Shown: positions 1-50,400 of the stretch, in pieces
How the letters are laid out: each line of letters starts with the position of its first letter
Position numbering within the stretch: the stretch's first letter is position 1
Source: Tiliqua scincoides
Lineage: Eukaryota > Chordata > Lepidosauria > Squamata > Scincidae
Length of the DNA: 64,000 nt
Direction: 5' to 3'
NCBI RefSeq assembly: GCF_035046505.1
Contig: NC_089823.1
Span: 1,542,767 to 1,606,766, forward strand
Made by a program: the position numbers and the translations under genes
The notes under the pieces: generated by a model
What the model saw: the letters and a program-made list of their open reading frames with translations, nothing else
Told to the model about the DNA's origin: nothing
Database searches by the model: none

Positions 1-166
1 TGGCGCAGGTCCGAGGAGACCCATAGGGGCGCGGCCCTTACCAACGGGTAAGGGGAAGAGCTTACCCTTACCCATGGCTGAGCCGCTGCTCGCTGCAATT
101 CCGTGTTGGATGCAGCGCAAGCCTCCTGGCTTGCCTGCTTCAGCGCGGATTAGGATTGCGCCATTA
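1..166. repeat. GC-rich interspersed repeat end (family uncertain)
   Basis: The GC-rich block ends in TAGGATTGCGCC, an end motif that also occurs in mirrored form in other dispersed elements of this window. Possibly a MITE cut by the window edge. The remaining intron to 363 shows nothing else. Confidence 0.3.
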
Positions 167-363
167 CTCATTTGGCAGCACACTGTTTTCCAGAAAAGCC
201 TTTGCGCTTAGAAACAGTTTGTAGGGAACAACAGATCCAGTAGATTGCTTATGTTGTGTAGCAAACTGACGGTGTGTAGTGCTTGTGAGTCAGACAGTTC
301 CAGAGAAGGAATGGCTGGATATTAGCATGCCTAAAGAGTGCACTGATTATTCTGTTCTTGTAG

Positions 364-39978
<39,615 letters not shown>

Positions 39979-41290
39979 GACTGACCAGCTTCCAGCCTGG
40001 ATGGACCCAGCAGTCTGGACAGCTGTTCTTTTTGACCCTGGTTTTCGGAGGCGAAGGCACCCTCTCAAGCACTGCAGCTGTCTTCTCCTCTCCAGGATGC
40101 TGCGTGGTTCCTGCCGTTTGGCTTGCAACTAGCGGTGGACTTATAAAGACCAGGGCCTGACACTAGGCCCTCCACCCAGCTCCAGTCTGCTTTGTTTTGT
40201 TGTTGTAAAAGCCTCTGCTGCTGCAGAAGCCAACTCTGATGGGTCCCAAGCCTGTGGGATGGATGCAGGAGCCAGGGCAGTGGAGCACCTTACAGATCTG
40301 TCAAATGGATTTGCATTCATGCCATTGAAACTGAGCTTTGTTCAAAAGATTTGGAGGGACTTAAATATATTCTGGACACCTGGGACGGGAAAAGCAAATG
40401 ATGGGAGTGACCTGGCTGGCACGCAGGTGTCTTGTGGGGCTGGTCAGAGATGGGATGTGGTGTGGTCATCAGGAGGGAGGGTAGTGGCTGTGTGTCACAC
40501 AGCAGATACTCTCCTTGGTACAACAAGCAAGCTTTGTCTTGAAATGCAGTCGTCATAATGTCAGTAGTCAAATTAATCCAGTGACAAATCAGCCCAAGTC
40601 AGAATCCAGACCTTCTCATTCTGAGTTGGGGTTCATCCTGCAGGTTGACCCAGGTGGCCTGGGGGGGGGGAACTCACTCTGAGGCTTGCAGTTGTGGGCT
40701 GGAGGATTCTGCCCTTTAGGCTTTGATGCCCCAAGCCACTTGCCTGGCGTTCAGAGACAACCTCTTCCCAGGCATTTTAAATGAAGCTGCTCTTGTCCTT
40801 CAAGGCAGGACCCTTTACACATGCAGAAGACACAGCCCCTTTCAAGACACATCCTGCCAGAGCCAGCCAGTTTAGGGTAGAGAGATTAGTGTGGGATTGG
40901 GTCAGCTTGCCACCGATGTCCAGCTGCCAGTCTTGCAGGGGAGGGACTGAGAACCGACAGGACCCCTGGTTTGTGTGGTTTTTCTGTTTGCTGCCTTGAG
41001 AAGCCTGGATCTCAAGCTTACTCAAGCCTGGAGTAAGCTTTGGGGTGGCGCTGCTGCTGTGCTCCTCTGCTTGTGGCAACTCTCACAGGCCTGGGGCAGC
41101 TTCCGGGGGCATATGTTCCTAGAGCTATGCAGGTGGGGAGTGCACACGCAGTGGGGCTACCTGCAAAGTGGATACGCATGAAGATTATATAAAGGTTTTT
41201 ATTGACTATAAATAAATGATCCAGTTTATTTTCTTGTCTGTTTTCTGGAAATACTTTCTAAGAAAAATAAAATGCTCACAGCATTTTCCT
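39979..41290 (+). other. NUP98: NUP98 3' UTR with poly(A) signals
   Basis: Non-coding sequence follows the NUP98 stop. Canonical AATAAA hexamers lie at 41211-41216 and 41266-41271, embedded in an AT-rich stretch, so cleavage is expected near 41,230-41,300. No repeat was recognised inside. The exact transcript end cannot be read from DNA alone. Confidence 0.65.
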
Positions 41291-41500
41291 GATTACTGTT
41301 TTTTCTTCCCCTTTAAAAAAAAATAAATCTGACCAGCCCTGCTTTCCAGAGCAGATCCTCATGGCACTTGTTTGCCAGGCCATGGGCAGCCTTAGGTTAG
41401 GGGGTCACTCCTTATGCCAAGGGAGGGGGTGGGCACTGTGCAATGGGATCCATGCAGTGTGTGTTTTCCATTTAGGTCCTGCCCTTTTAATACCCAAGAC

Positions 41501-41817
41501 CAGGGGTCTCCAAACCTTTTGGCCAGAGGGCCGCATCAAATATCTGGCATGGTTTTGAGGGCTGGGAAAAAAATTTAAATATAAAATTTAAATAAATAAA
41601 TTAGAGATGGTACTTAGATGAGTGAATAAATGAATGAATGGGCTCATTCATTCAACCTCTCTGGCCCTCAGAACCCTCCAGACACAATCAGAGCACAGTG
41701 CAGGTCATGTTCAGTTGAGCAGGCCAGAGGCTTTCAGGGGACAAGAGGTTGGCCGCAGGCCAGATAGAGGCTTGCCACAGGCCGCATCTGCCCTGGGCCG
41801 GGGTTTGGAGACCCCTG
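41501..41817. mobile_element. hAT MITE with perfect termini and 8-bp duplication
   Basis: The left end CAGGGGTCTCCAAAC and right end GTTTGGAGACCCCTG are perfect inverted 15-mers. CCCAAGAC is duplicated at 41,493-41,500 and 41,818-41,825. AT-rich core (TTTAAATATAAAATTTAAAT). It lies just downstream of the NUP98 poly(A) site. 41,826-42,338 shows nothing further. Confidence 0.93.
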
Positions 41818-42338
41818 CCCAAGACAACCAAGATGCTATCAGAGTTTGAGAGCATAAGCAGAACCCTGCTGTATCAGAGTAATGCCCCACCTGGACCAGT
41901 GTCCTATTCTTAACAGTAGCCAGGCGCCTTTGAGACAGGCTGCCTCTCTTGGAGGTTCCAGGCAGCCAACATTTGGACTCATCAACCAGAGTACAGTGTA
42001 GTGACATTTAGCCTTGAAGGTGCTGCAAGACTTTGTGGCAAGGAAACGAGATTGTGAATCAGGACTTCCCGGAGTTGACTCTTATCTCTGCCATGAACTC
42101 ACTAAACAGCCATAAGTGGGCCAGACCCTCTTCGCCTCAGTCTTCCCTGGCTGAAATGCGGGCATAATACTGCTGTGAGGACTGTATGTCCATAAAAACC
42201 ACAAGCATTTATTATTATTATTCTGTGCAAGGATGGCTGACTTTCTGGAAGGTGTAGTAAAGGACTGATAAAAGATGAAGCATTGTTTCTAGCTGATCAG
42301 TTTTTAAGATACTGGGGCTGGAAAACATTGACCCAAGA

Positions 42339-45300
42339 GTTCTCTGGAAGAGGGAGGAGCCATTTGTCACTCATGGGGTAGCCCCTCCCACTGCACGAGA
42401 TAGGGCCGGACTTGCTCAGATCTCCCAGGGGAAGGTGCCCAGTCCTGCTCAATCTTGCACAGAGGAAGAACGTGCTTTGGCTGAACTCCTGCAGCTCAGC
42501 CTTCCTCAGGCCTCCACTTTGGACTCCTGCCTCTTCCAGAGACTTCATCTCCACCCACCCAACCCCCCTTCCCACCCACTCTAGCACGGTGGTGCCTTCC
42601 TTCCCCATGCCACATGAGAGGAAGGAGAAGAGGGTCCCAGGCCTACCCAGCATGCAGGAGATTGCTAGGACCCAGTGGAAGCCTATCTACCAGCAGCAGG
42701 CAGAGCCATGCACAGCAAGCGGCAGAGCACACAGACACGCGAGCCCCCCTGGGCCTGCCACCACTGCACCAGCCTCCAGCATGGTCCGGAGTGGTGGTTA
42801 GCCCCAGACCCTTGCCACAGCAGCGCAATGCAGCACCCAGCTTTCCCCCATTTGGGGCTTCAGTCGCACGGCTGGGCAGCAGGCAAGCCATCTTCCCGGT
42901 GACTGAGGGGGAGGAGGATTGCCCAGGTACAGGCGTTAGTGACTCTTCTGCAGAGGGGGAGGGACAAGATCAAACCCCCCCACCAAGGCAGTCAAGCGGG
43001 TCTAGGGGGAAGCCCCAGAGGAAAGTCAGACTGGTGCTGCTAGTTAAGGAGGAAGTGGATGGGGTGCTCCAAGCACACATGCCTGAGATCGTAAGGGCTT
43101 GTCAGGAAGCCCATCCCTGTCCCATGCAAAGTCAAAAGCAAGCGCAAACACAGCCTTGCAGAAGACCTCTGGGACTCCTCTAGCTCTCCCATCCTTCCCC
43201 CCAAGAGGGCAAAGTATGGTAGAACCAAGCCATCCTACTTCAAGCCCCTAATTCCCAGGGGCAGGGTAAAGGGGGAAACTTTGGGCCTCAGTTCAACCCA
43301 TCATCATCTGAGAGGGAAGAAGGAGGAGGGCAAACTGCCACAAACTGGAAAGACTCTTTCATCTGGTCCAATACCCCAGGGATCAGTCCAAGGCTTCCCA
43401 AGCATTGGATCTGGGTCCTACTGAACAGAGCTCCCAGGCAGGATCCAGTGCAAGCGAGCAAAGCGTAGTTACTTTTTTGCCAGGGCCCCAATAAGTCGGA
43501 ATCTGTACCCTTCCCAGAATCCTTCCAGCAAATTGTGGAGGGTGAATGGGCTCATCCCATCCACCCAAAACACAACTCCAGGCTTGTTGACCAACTGTAC
43601 ATTCTACCTACTAAGACCATGCAGCAACTCAAAGTGCCTTCTGTGGACACGCCTATAGTGGTTATCTCCTCAAACACTATTACCATAAGAAGGGGAAGGG
43701 GGGCCTAAGGACTCCTGCAATAGCAGGGTTGATACATCCCTCAACTAGGAATCAGCCCTTTCGAGCCTCAGGTTCTGGCAGCAGGGCCAGAGATCCACCT
43801 GGCAGGGGACGAAGCAAGTGGAATAAGAGCAGGTTGTTCCCAAAAGAGAGAGGTTCCGGGACCTCCAGCTCTGGGAGCCACAGAACAGGAAAGGAGCAGA
43901 AGTTGGTATGACACCAGGATCAGGGGCAATGCCTTGCCTATTGGGAGTCACCTCTTGGCTTTCGCTGATGTTTGGCATGCTACTATGTCAGACACTTGGG
44001 TACGCCTAACGGTGTCCAGGGGGTATGCACTGGACATTCAAATCCCTCAAACGTTTTTGGAAGGTCCCATTTTTGAGGGATCCAGTCAAGCACCAGCAAA
44101 AGCTGAAGGCAACAGAATAGCTGACACACATCAGAGCCATTGAGGTGGTTGCCCCCAGCCAGAGGGGTCAGGGGGTCTACTTGGTACTATTCCTAGTCCC
44201 AAAGAAGAATTGGGAGATGAGGGCAATCCTGGATCTCAAGTGGCTACACCACTTTCTAAGGAAGAGGAAGTTCAGGATGGAAACATGGAGGTCCATAGCA
44301 TCAGCCCTTCTGGAGCAGGACTTCCTGACTTCCGTAGATTTGTCCGGGGCGTATCTTCATGTCCCCATTCATGCACCACAAGAAGTTCCTCAGGTTTTGT
44401 TATGGGGAGTTCCATTATCAATACAGAGCTGTGCCATTTGGGTTGACTGCAGCTCCACGAGTTCTCACCAAAATCACAGTCGCGTTAGTGGCATATCTTT
44501 GGCTTCAGAGGTCAGCGCTGTTTCCATATCTGGATGACCTTCTGATCAGGTCTTCCTTGAGAGAACAGCTGCTCATAGATCTGTCCATGATCTTGAAGTG
44601 TTTTCGGGACCGTGGTTTTGTGGTCAACAAGAAAAAGTCCTCCCTGATACCTTCCCAGGAGTTGGAACATTTGGGTCTGTTGCTCAACACAAGGACCTTC
44701 AAGCTCTCATTGTCCCCGGACAGGCAAGTCTCCCTTACGTTAGCACTGCTCAAGGCACAGAAAGCCAGATGGTTGGACACCATGATCCTGGCCAGACTTC
44801 AGGGTATGGTGGTCTCCTGCCAAGATGTGGTGCCCAGGGCGCACTTCCACCTTCAACACCTGCAGGGCATCCTGAGGCCCTTTCTTTATCACATAGAATG
44901 CCGGATTCCCGGCACGGTCAAGGTCCCAGAGTTGCTGTGGTCGAACCTGGACTTGATGGCTAGCACCAGGCAGGCTCAGTCAGGGTATCAGTATGGGGGT
45001 TCCCAGGTGCATCACAATTACAACAGATGTGAGCTTACGGGGATGGGCGGCTCATATGGACAAAACCCTAGTGCAGGGGATTTGGTCCAAGTTGGAGAGC
45101 AGCCACAGCATAAACTGGCTAGAACTCAGGGCAATTCACTTGGCTGTCCTGGAAGGACAGCATGTCCTGGTCTGCACAGACTCAATGACAGCCAAGGCCT
45201 ACGTAAATGGGCAAGGCCCTGCTCAAGATCTCAGAAGCTGATGCAGGAGGTCACCCTTCTCTTCCTTTGGGCGGAGTCCCATCTTAGGTTGATTGGGACA

Positions 45301-45862
45301 GAGCACCTGGCTGGAGAAAGGAATGCTGCCACGGACTGGCTGAGCAGACAACAGCTGACAAACTTGCTGACAGGCTTGTGAGGCTGACTGGCACCTCCAT
45401 CCCATGGTTTTCAGGGAGATTTGCTCCTGACTGGGAAACCCAAAGGTGGATCTGTTTGCCTCAAAGGAAAACACTCAACTATTGAGGTTCCTGTCACAGG
45501 GAGAGATGGAGGGGTCAGAGGGTGTGGACACCCTCAACAGTCCATGGCCAAAGGAGCTGCTGCATGCCTTCCCTCTGGTCCAGCTAGGATAGGGTTGTTT
45601 GGGGAAGGGCAGTTAATCAGCCTCTCCCAACCCCTGACCTGTTCAAGCTGTGACTTGCCTGCCTGGTCCAGTTCTTCTCATGGTGATCCCAATGGTGAGC
45701 AGGGGCACCAAAGATGGCTCAGACAGAGAGGTTCCTGGCTCCGGCTCCATATTCCAGGCTGGGAGCCCCCCCTGGGAGGAGACCTGAACAAGTCTGGCCC
45801 TACTTGTGCAGTGGGAGTGGCTACCCCATGAGTGACGAATGCCCCCTCCCTCTCTCCAGAAC
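42339..45862 (+). mobile_element. DIRS-like retroelement, broken (fossil)
   Basis: Inverted terminal repeats of about 90 bp flank it (42,339-42,427 and 45,772-45,862, sharing GTCACTCATGGGGTAGC and CCCACTGCAC). Inverted rather than direct long repeats are a DIRS hallmark. A gag-like Pro/Gln-rich region lies at about 42,400-43,900. Reverse transcriptase and RNase H text of DIRS type lies at about 44,150-45,500 (LVPKKN, FLTSVDLSGAYLHVPIH, PFGLTAAPRVLTK, FPYLDDLLIRSS). No tyrosine recombinase or methyltransferase region is seen, and the 3.5-kb length is short for the family. Broken in roughly half a dozen places, moderately old. Confidence 0.85.
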
Positions 45863-46497
45863 AGGAGATTCACAGTAAGGAATTCCTTTTCCCATTTCTT
45901 TTTTCCTTTTTCCATGTTGATCTTTAACCAAATAACCCAAATGTCTCCTTCTGTCTGATGTGTTTGCTGATGGTATTTTCAAACAAATCTAGAAATTATC
46001 AGATGGCAGGCAGGAAGGAGTCAGTCGTGGCACATTTTGAGAAAAGCAGGTGAAGACCTGGATGATCAACTCACTGTGGTGCTTTTCACTGCCGCAGTCA
46101 GAATGGTGAGAAATTTGTACAACCAAATCCCCACTCTTGTCACCTCCATTAACACCTGAACCAGACCCTTAAAGGTGTCCAGAAAATTTGTTAGGGGTGC
46201 CTGATTGCCCAGGATCTCCTCAGCAAGCTGCTATGCTAGAGCTCAGCATATTGGGTAGATCTTCAGCAAGGGCTGCAATGGGGAATCTGGAGAAATCAAC
46301 CCACTCAATAGCAGCAACCAGGGTCGTTTCCAACTTGGCAACCTACATGTCCCCAACACATTCACTTGTACCAGAGAAATGCCCAAGGCCATTTTCAGCC
46401 ACTCAGCATAAACCCAGTGAGGCTTGAATAGAGAGGGCCCTGCTCAAGATACCTCTTGGATACCACGTCTCTACTTCCGATTGGCTGACTCTATAGC
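45863..46497. other. Intergenic, unassigned
   Basis: Between the DIRS-like fossil and the repeat at 46,498. No convincing coding, RNA or repeat signal. A 79-codon frame at 46,188 has no recognisable motif. Confidence 0.4.
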
Positions 46498-46735
46498 AGT
46501 GGTTCCCAACCTTTATGAGCCCACAGACCACTGAGGCAAAAATTGGAATTGTTGTGGACTAGAATGCAGCTAAGGGTGGTCTGGTCTCTGCCCTCTCTGG
46601 TGGTCCGTCTCCCAAGCTCTCCCCCATGGACTAACAGAGAATGAACTGCCCACAGCCACAGTCTGTTCTCCCTCTTTGGTAGTCCATTGCTTGCTTGCTT
46701 GGCAAGACACTGGAAGTGATCAAAGGGACCATGCA
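46498..46735. repeat. hAT-like MITE fragment upstream of CHRNA10
   Basis: Starts AGCAGTGGTTCCCAACCTT and shares GAGCCCACAGACCAC and TTGGAATTGTTGTG with the element beginning at 8,473. The opposite terminus is not found. It abuts the CpG-rich CHRNA10 promoter. Confidence 0.55.
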
Positions 46736-46739
46736 GACC

Positions 46740-47480
46740 ACCTGGCGGGGCAGCGCCGCCTCCGCTCCGCTCCGCTCCGCCCCCGGCCCCGCCCTCCTCC
46801 CTCCCTGCCCGCACCAGCTGCGGGGAGGCCGCCAGGGCCGAGGTGGAGCGTGCTGCGGGCTCGGCTCGACGGGGCGGGCCGGCCGGCCGGCTGCGGGGAG
46901 AAGATGCGGCCCGGCGCGGGCGCCGCAGTGCTGCTCTGCGCGGCTGTCCTCGGCCCGGGCTGCGCTCCAGGTAAGCGTCGCGGTGAGCCCGGGGGCAGAG
47001 GGGCGCGCGGGGTCTTCGCGCGGAGCGGCCCCTGCTCGGAAGCGGCCCCGCTGCAGCCCGTCGGCGCGGCCGGCAGTGCAGCCGCAGCCCGACCCGGCGC
47101 GTGTCTGCTCGGAGGCAGGCCCGCTGCAGTCGGCGGGCGGGCGCCGGGACAGGACGGAGCCGCGGCTGCCAGCGAAACGGGACACCGTCATTAAACTTTC
47201 AGGCGGCCGGGAGGACGCGCGGCGAGGCGCCTCTGCCCGGCGGGGCCTCGGAGAGAGTTTTCTGGGGCCCCTTTGCGGGGGGGGACTCAGCAGGGGACGG
47301 CGGAGCAGGGTGGGGAGGCCGGAGACCGCCGGCAAAGGCTTCGGGGCTGCCCCGCGGGTGGCCTCAGCAGTGCCCCACCAGCCCCGTTGTGGCGGGGCTG
47401 GCAGCATCCCTGATTAGGCAGCAAATGCCCGGGTACCAATGGCCCCCTTTCCCCTGCGCCCTGCCCGCGGGGGGCTGAGC
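46740..47480 (+). promoter_or_regulatory. CHRNA10: CpG island / CHRNA10 promoter and first intron
   Basis: A long run of very GC-rich sequence with dense CpG (for example GGGGCGGGCCGGCCGGCCGG), clearly different from the flanks. It covers the first coding exon of CHRNA10. No TATA box is evident, in keeping with a CpG-island promoter. The large open frames on both strands here are products of GC richness. The exact transcription start cannot be read. Confidence 0.7.
46904..46970 (+). CDS. CHRNA10: CHRNA10 exon 1 (signal peptide)
   Basis: ATG at 46904 follows AGAAG in a GC-rich leader. Encodes [20 protein letters not shown] and ends at donor CCAG|GTAAGC (46971). The hydrophobic Ala/Val/Leu core fits a secretory signal. 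Leaves in phase 1. The start is the first ATG in the CpG island that splices in frame. Confidence 0.85.
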
Positions 47481-50400
47481 TCCGAGGGGCCCTGGTGGCG
47501 GCAGCCCGCACTGCAGCTGTGAGCCTGCTGGTGGGAGACCGAAGACCTGCCCCCACCGCAGTCTCAGGAGCCAGGGAACTCCAGCTGGGATCCCTTGGCA
47601 GCTTGGAAGGCAGTCTCTCCAGTGCAGTGCAGGGCGGGCCCCCACCCATCCAGTTTCTGGCCCGGAGATGTGACTTTCTGGAGTGGTGGCTCCTTGCCCC
47701 TCCCCCCAGCTGGCAGTGGTCTTTTCCCAGCCCAGAGGGGGGGGGGCCCTGAGAGGTTCTGCATTCCTGGCAGGGGTGGCTCCCCCACCCACAGGCTCCA
47801 AGGGCCGAGGGGCCAGTGCAGGTCAGCAGGTCTTCATGGAGGGGAGGGTGCGGCACAAGGCAGAACAGTGTCTGCCCTTCAGGGGGCCTTGGAGAGAGCC
47901 TCGGAGCGCTACTGCCGGCCAGGGCTGGACTGACTGAACCGGGGAGCGGGTGCTGGGACCATCAGCTTCTGCTCACCTTGACGGGTCCAGCAGTGGCACA
48001 GCAACTCAGAGTGTTTGTGTTTCTAAGCTGGATCTTCTGGACTGGGCTCTCTGGGTGCTGGTCAGAGCTTAACTTGTACACAGAGCACGAAGAAGGGCCC
48101 GCCTTTCTCAGTTCTCGGTGGGTGGTTGTTTGGTGATGGGAAAGGCACTTTCTCCACAGTCAGAAAAAAGTTCACAAAGCAGTTTCCGAAGCAAAAGGAG
48201 TGAGGGTGTGGTGCTGTGACCCTGAAGGGCCCACAGTCTTTAAAAAAAACACAGCATTTCCTGAAGAAGGAGCATGACCAAGGAGACCAGAGGTGGAGGG
48301 GTGGGGCTGTGAGCGCTTCCTCCCTGGAGCGTCCGGTCTCTGTCCTGCCCGGATAACTTGCCACTCCTGGAGCTGCTTCACAATTTACAGAAAATTTGAG
48401 TGTTATATGAAAGTCACTGTCCAGACATTCATGTGTGCACTTGTCTCGTGTGTGAACATACTTGCATTGTGGTGCACACACTTGGAGCCAAGGTTGGCAG
48501 TGGATTGTTCTGAGACATACAAGCATCTCAGTTGTTTTATGTCCTTCCTAAACACTCAGAAGCCTCCTCAGCCATCTGAAAGCAGCTTGTGACAGATAAG
48601 CACCACTTGAAGCATGACAAGGCCTTTGCAGTCGTCGTCACATGTGACAGGAAGCAGCCCTTGAAAGACGTACCTGTTTGGATGCTTTCACCTGGTCTGG
48701 GTGGGGAAAGGAACTGAGCCCGCCCTGCTCTCCAAGCCTTCTTAAGCATTGCCTGGTTTTCCCCCCCCGCTCTCCCCCCCGCTCTCCCCCTTTCCAGGCT
48801 GCCTGGCGGCTCAGGGCAAGTTTGCCTACAAGCTGTTCAACGATTTGTTTGTCAACTACTCCAGTGCTCTGCGGCCTGCAGAAGACACGGACCGAGTCCT
48901 CAATGTCACCCTCCAGGTCACCCTCTCTCAGATCATCGACATGGTAACAAGCCTTTTGCACATCCAGGGTAGATGCCACTGCTGACTATGGTTGTCCCTG
49001 CAGGTTGGGGCGGAAGAGGCGCAGTGGTGGCTGGTGGGAGTCCACAGCACCACACAGTCTGAGAGCTGTGCCCAATGGCATGGGGTCCTTGTGTGTCCTG
49101 CTCCAATCAGGCAGTGGTTCTGGTGGGGAAGGAGGGTCTTCCTTGGGACTGCCCAGTGTGATGTAGCCTACTTCCCTGGCCAGGGCAAGGCCTCTTGCCA
49201 GCCCCCCTTGGGGCATTCACTGTGCCCCTTCCTGGAGAAGACAGGCCTTCCCTCAGCCGTCCACACTCCAGGCACTTCCAGCCTGGGGACTACAATGAGG
49301 ATGATAATCCAGTGAGGATGATAATTTCTATAGCAATGCCTGTGTGTGTGTGTGTGTGTGTACAACACAATCCTGTATAAGGTAAGCAAGCAGGTTTCCC
49401 CAGGTCCGACCCAAAACCTCTTGGCCTGCCAAATGCTGCCCCCCTATGATGTGCCAGTCTCTGCTCTATGCAAGACCCAATGCTGCAGCTCAGCACTCCC
49501 CTCCCCTCCATCTTTCCTCTTTGGAGGAACGGTGGAAGCGAGTGCATGTGCACACACTCCAATCTGTGTTCTCCCCAAGTCAACTGTGTATATCTGGAAA
49601 TGAACAGCTGTTACAAAACCACCAGAAGTCGCTAGTCCTCCTTCCACACAAGCCTGGCTGTCCCTGGAGGCCAGAAATGGCCTGGCATGAAGAGCTGTCA
49701 CGTTCCTCTCCAGAGCCAACTGTGTTTTGTACCTGCAAAGAGCAACACTCCCCTCCTTGCTTGTTGGCTGAGTCATTTTTCTCTTGTGTTCCAGGATGAG
49801 AGGAATCAAATCTTGACAGCGTACCTGTGGATTCGGCAGGTGTGGGTGGATGCCTATCTGGGCTGGGATAAGGAAGCTTATGATGGTATTGACACCATCC
49901 GGATACCCAGCACCTACGTCTGGAGGCCAGACATTGTCCTGTACAACAAGTGGGTTTCTCTGGGTGTGGAGAGTAGGGGGCTGCGCTGGCTGGAAGGAGT
50001 CTGGTTTGTGTAGGGCAATCCAAGGCAGTGGTGTCGCTACAGGGGTACAGGCTGCACTGGGTGACACACATGGGGAGGTGACACCGCTACTGGCCAGAGT
50101 TTTTTGAAATCTTGGTATTTTTTAAAAATACCATCATATATCATGTCATGCAGAATGCAGTGAAACAAACTGCACTGAAATAGATCTGTCCTTTCAAAAG
50201 TTATAGCCAAAATACCAGAGGGGGCGGGGCAATGGTGGATCACCACACCCACTGCTCAGGGCGTTGCCATGCCCACTGCACGGGAGGCGGTCCATGGGGG
50301 GGGAGTGACACACAGTGTGACGCAAACCCCAGTAGCACCACTGATCCAAGGACATGTTTACTTGGGTGGAAGCCCCAGTGTCTTCAGTGGGGCTTCCTCT

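Noticed and set aside
46631-47407. 258- and 240-codon frames on both strands
   Set aside because: Caused by very high GC content of the CHRNA10 CpG island, where stop codons are rare. No motif and no splice context except CHRNA10 exon 1.
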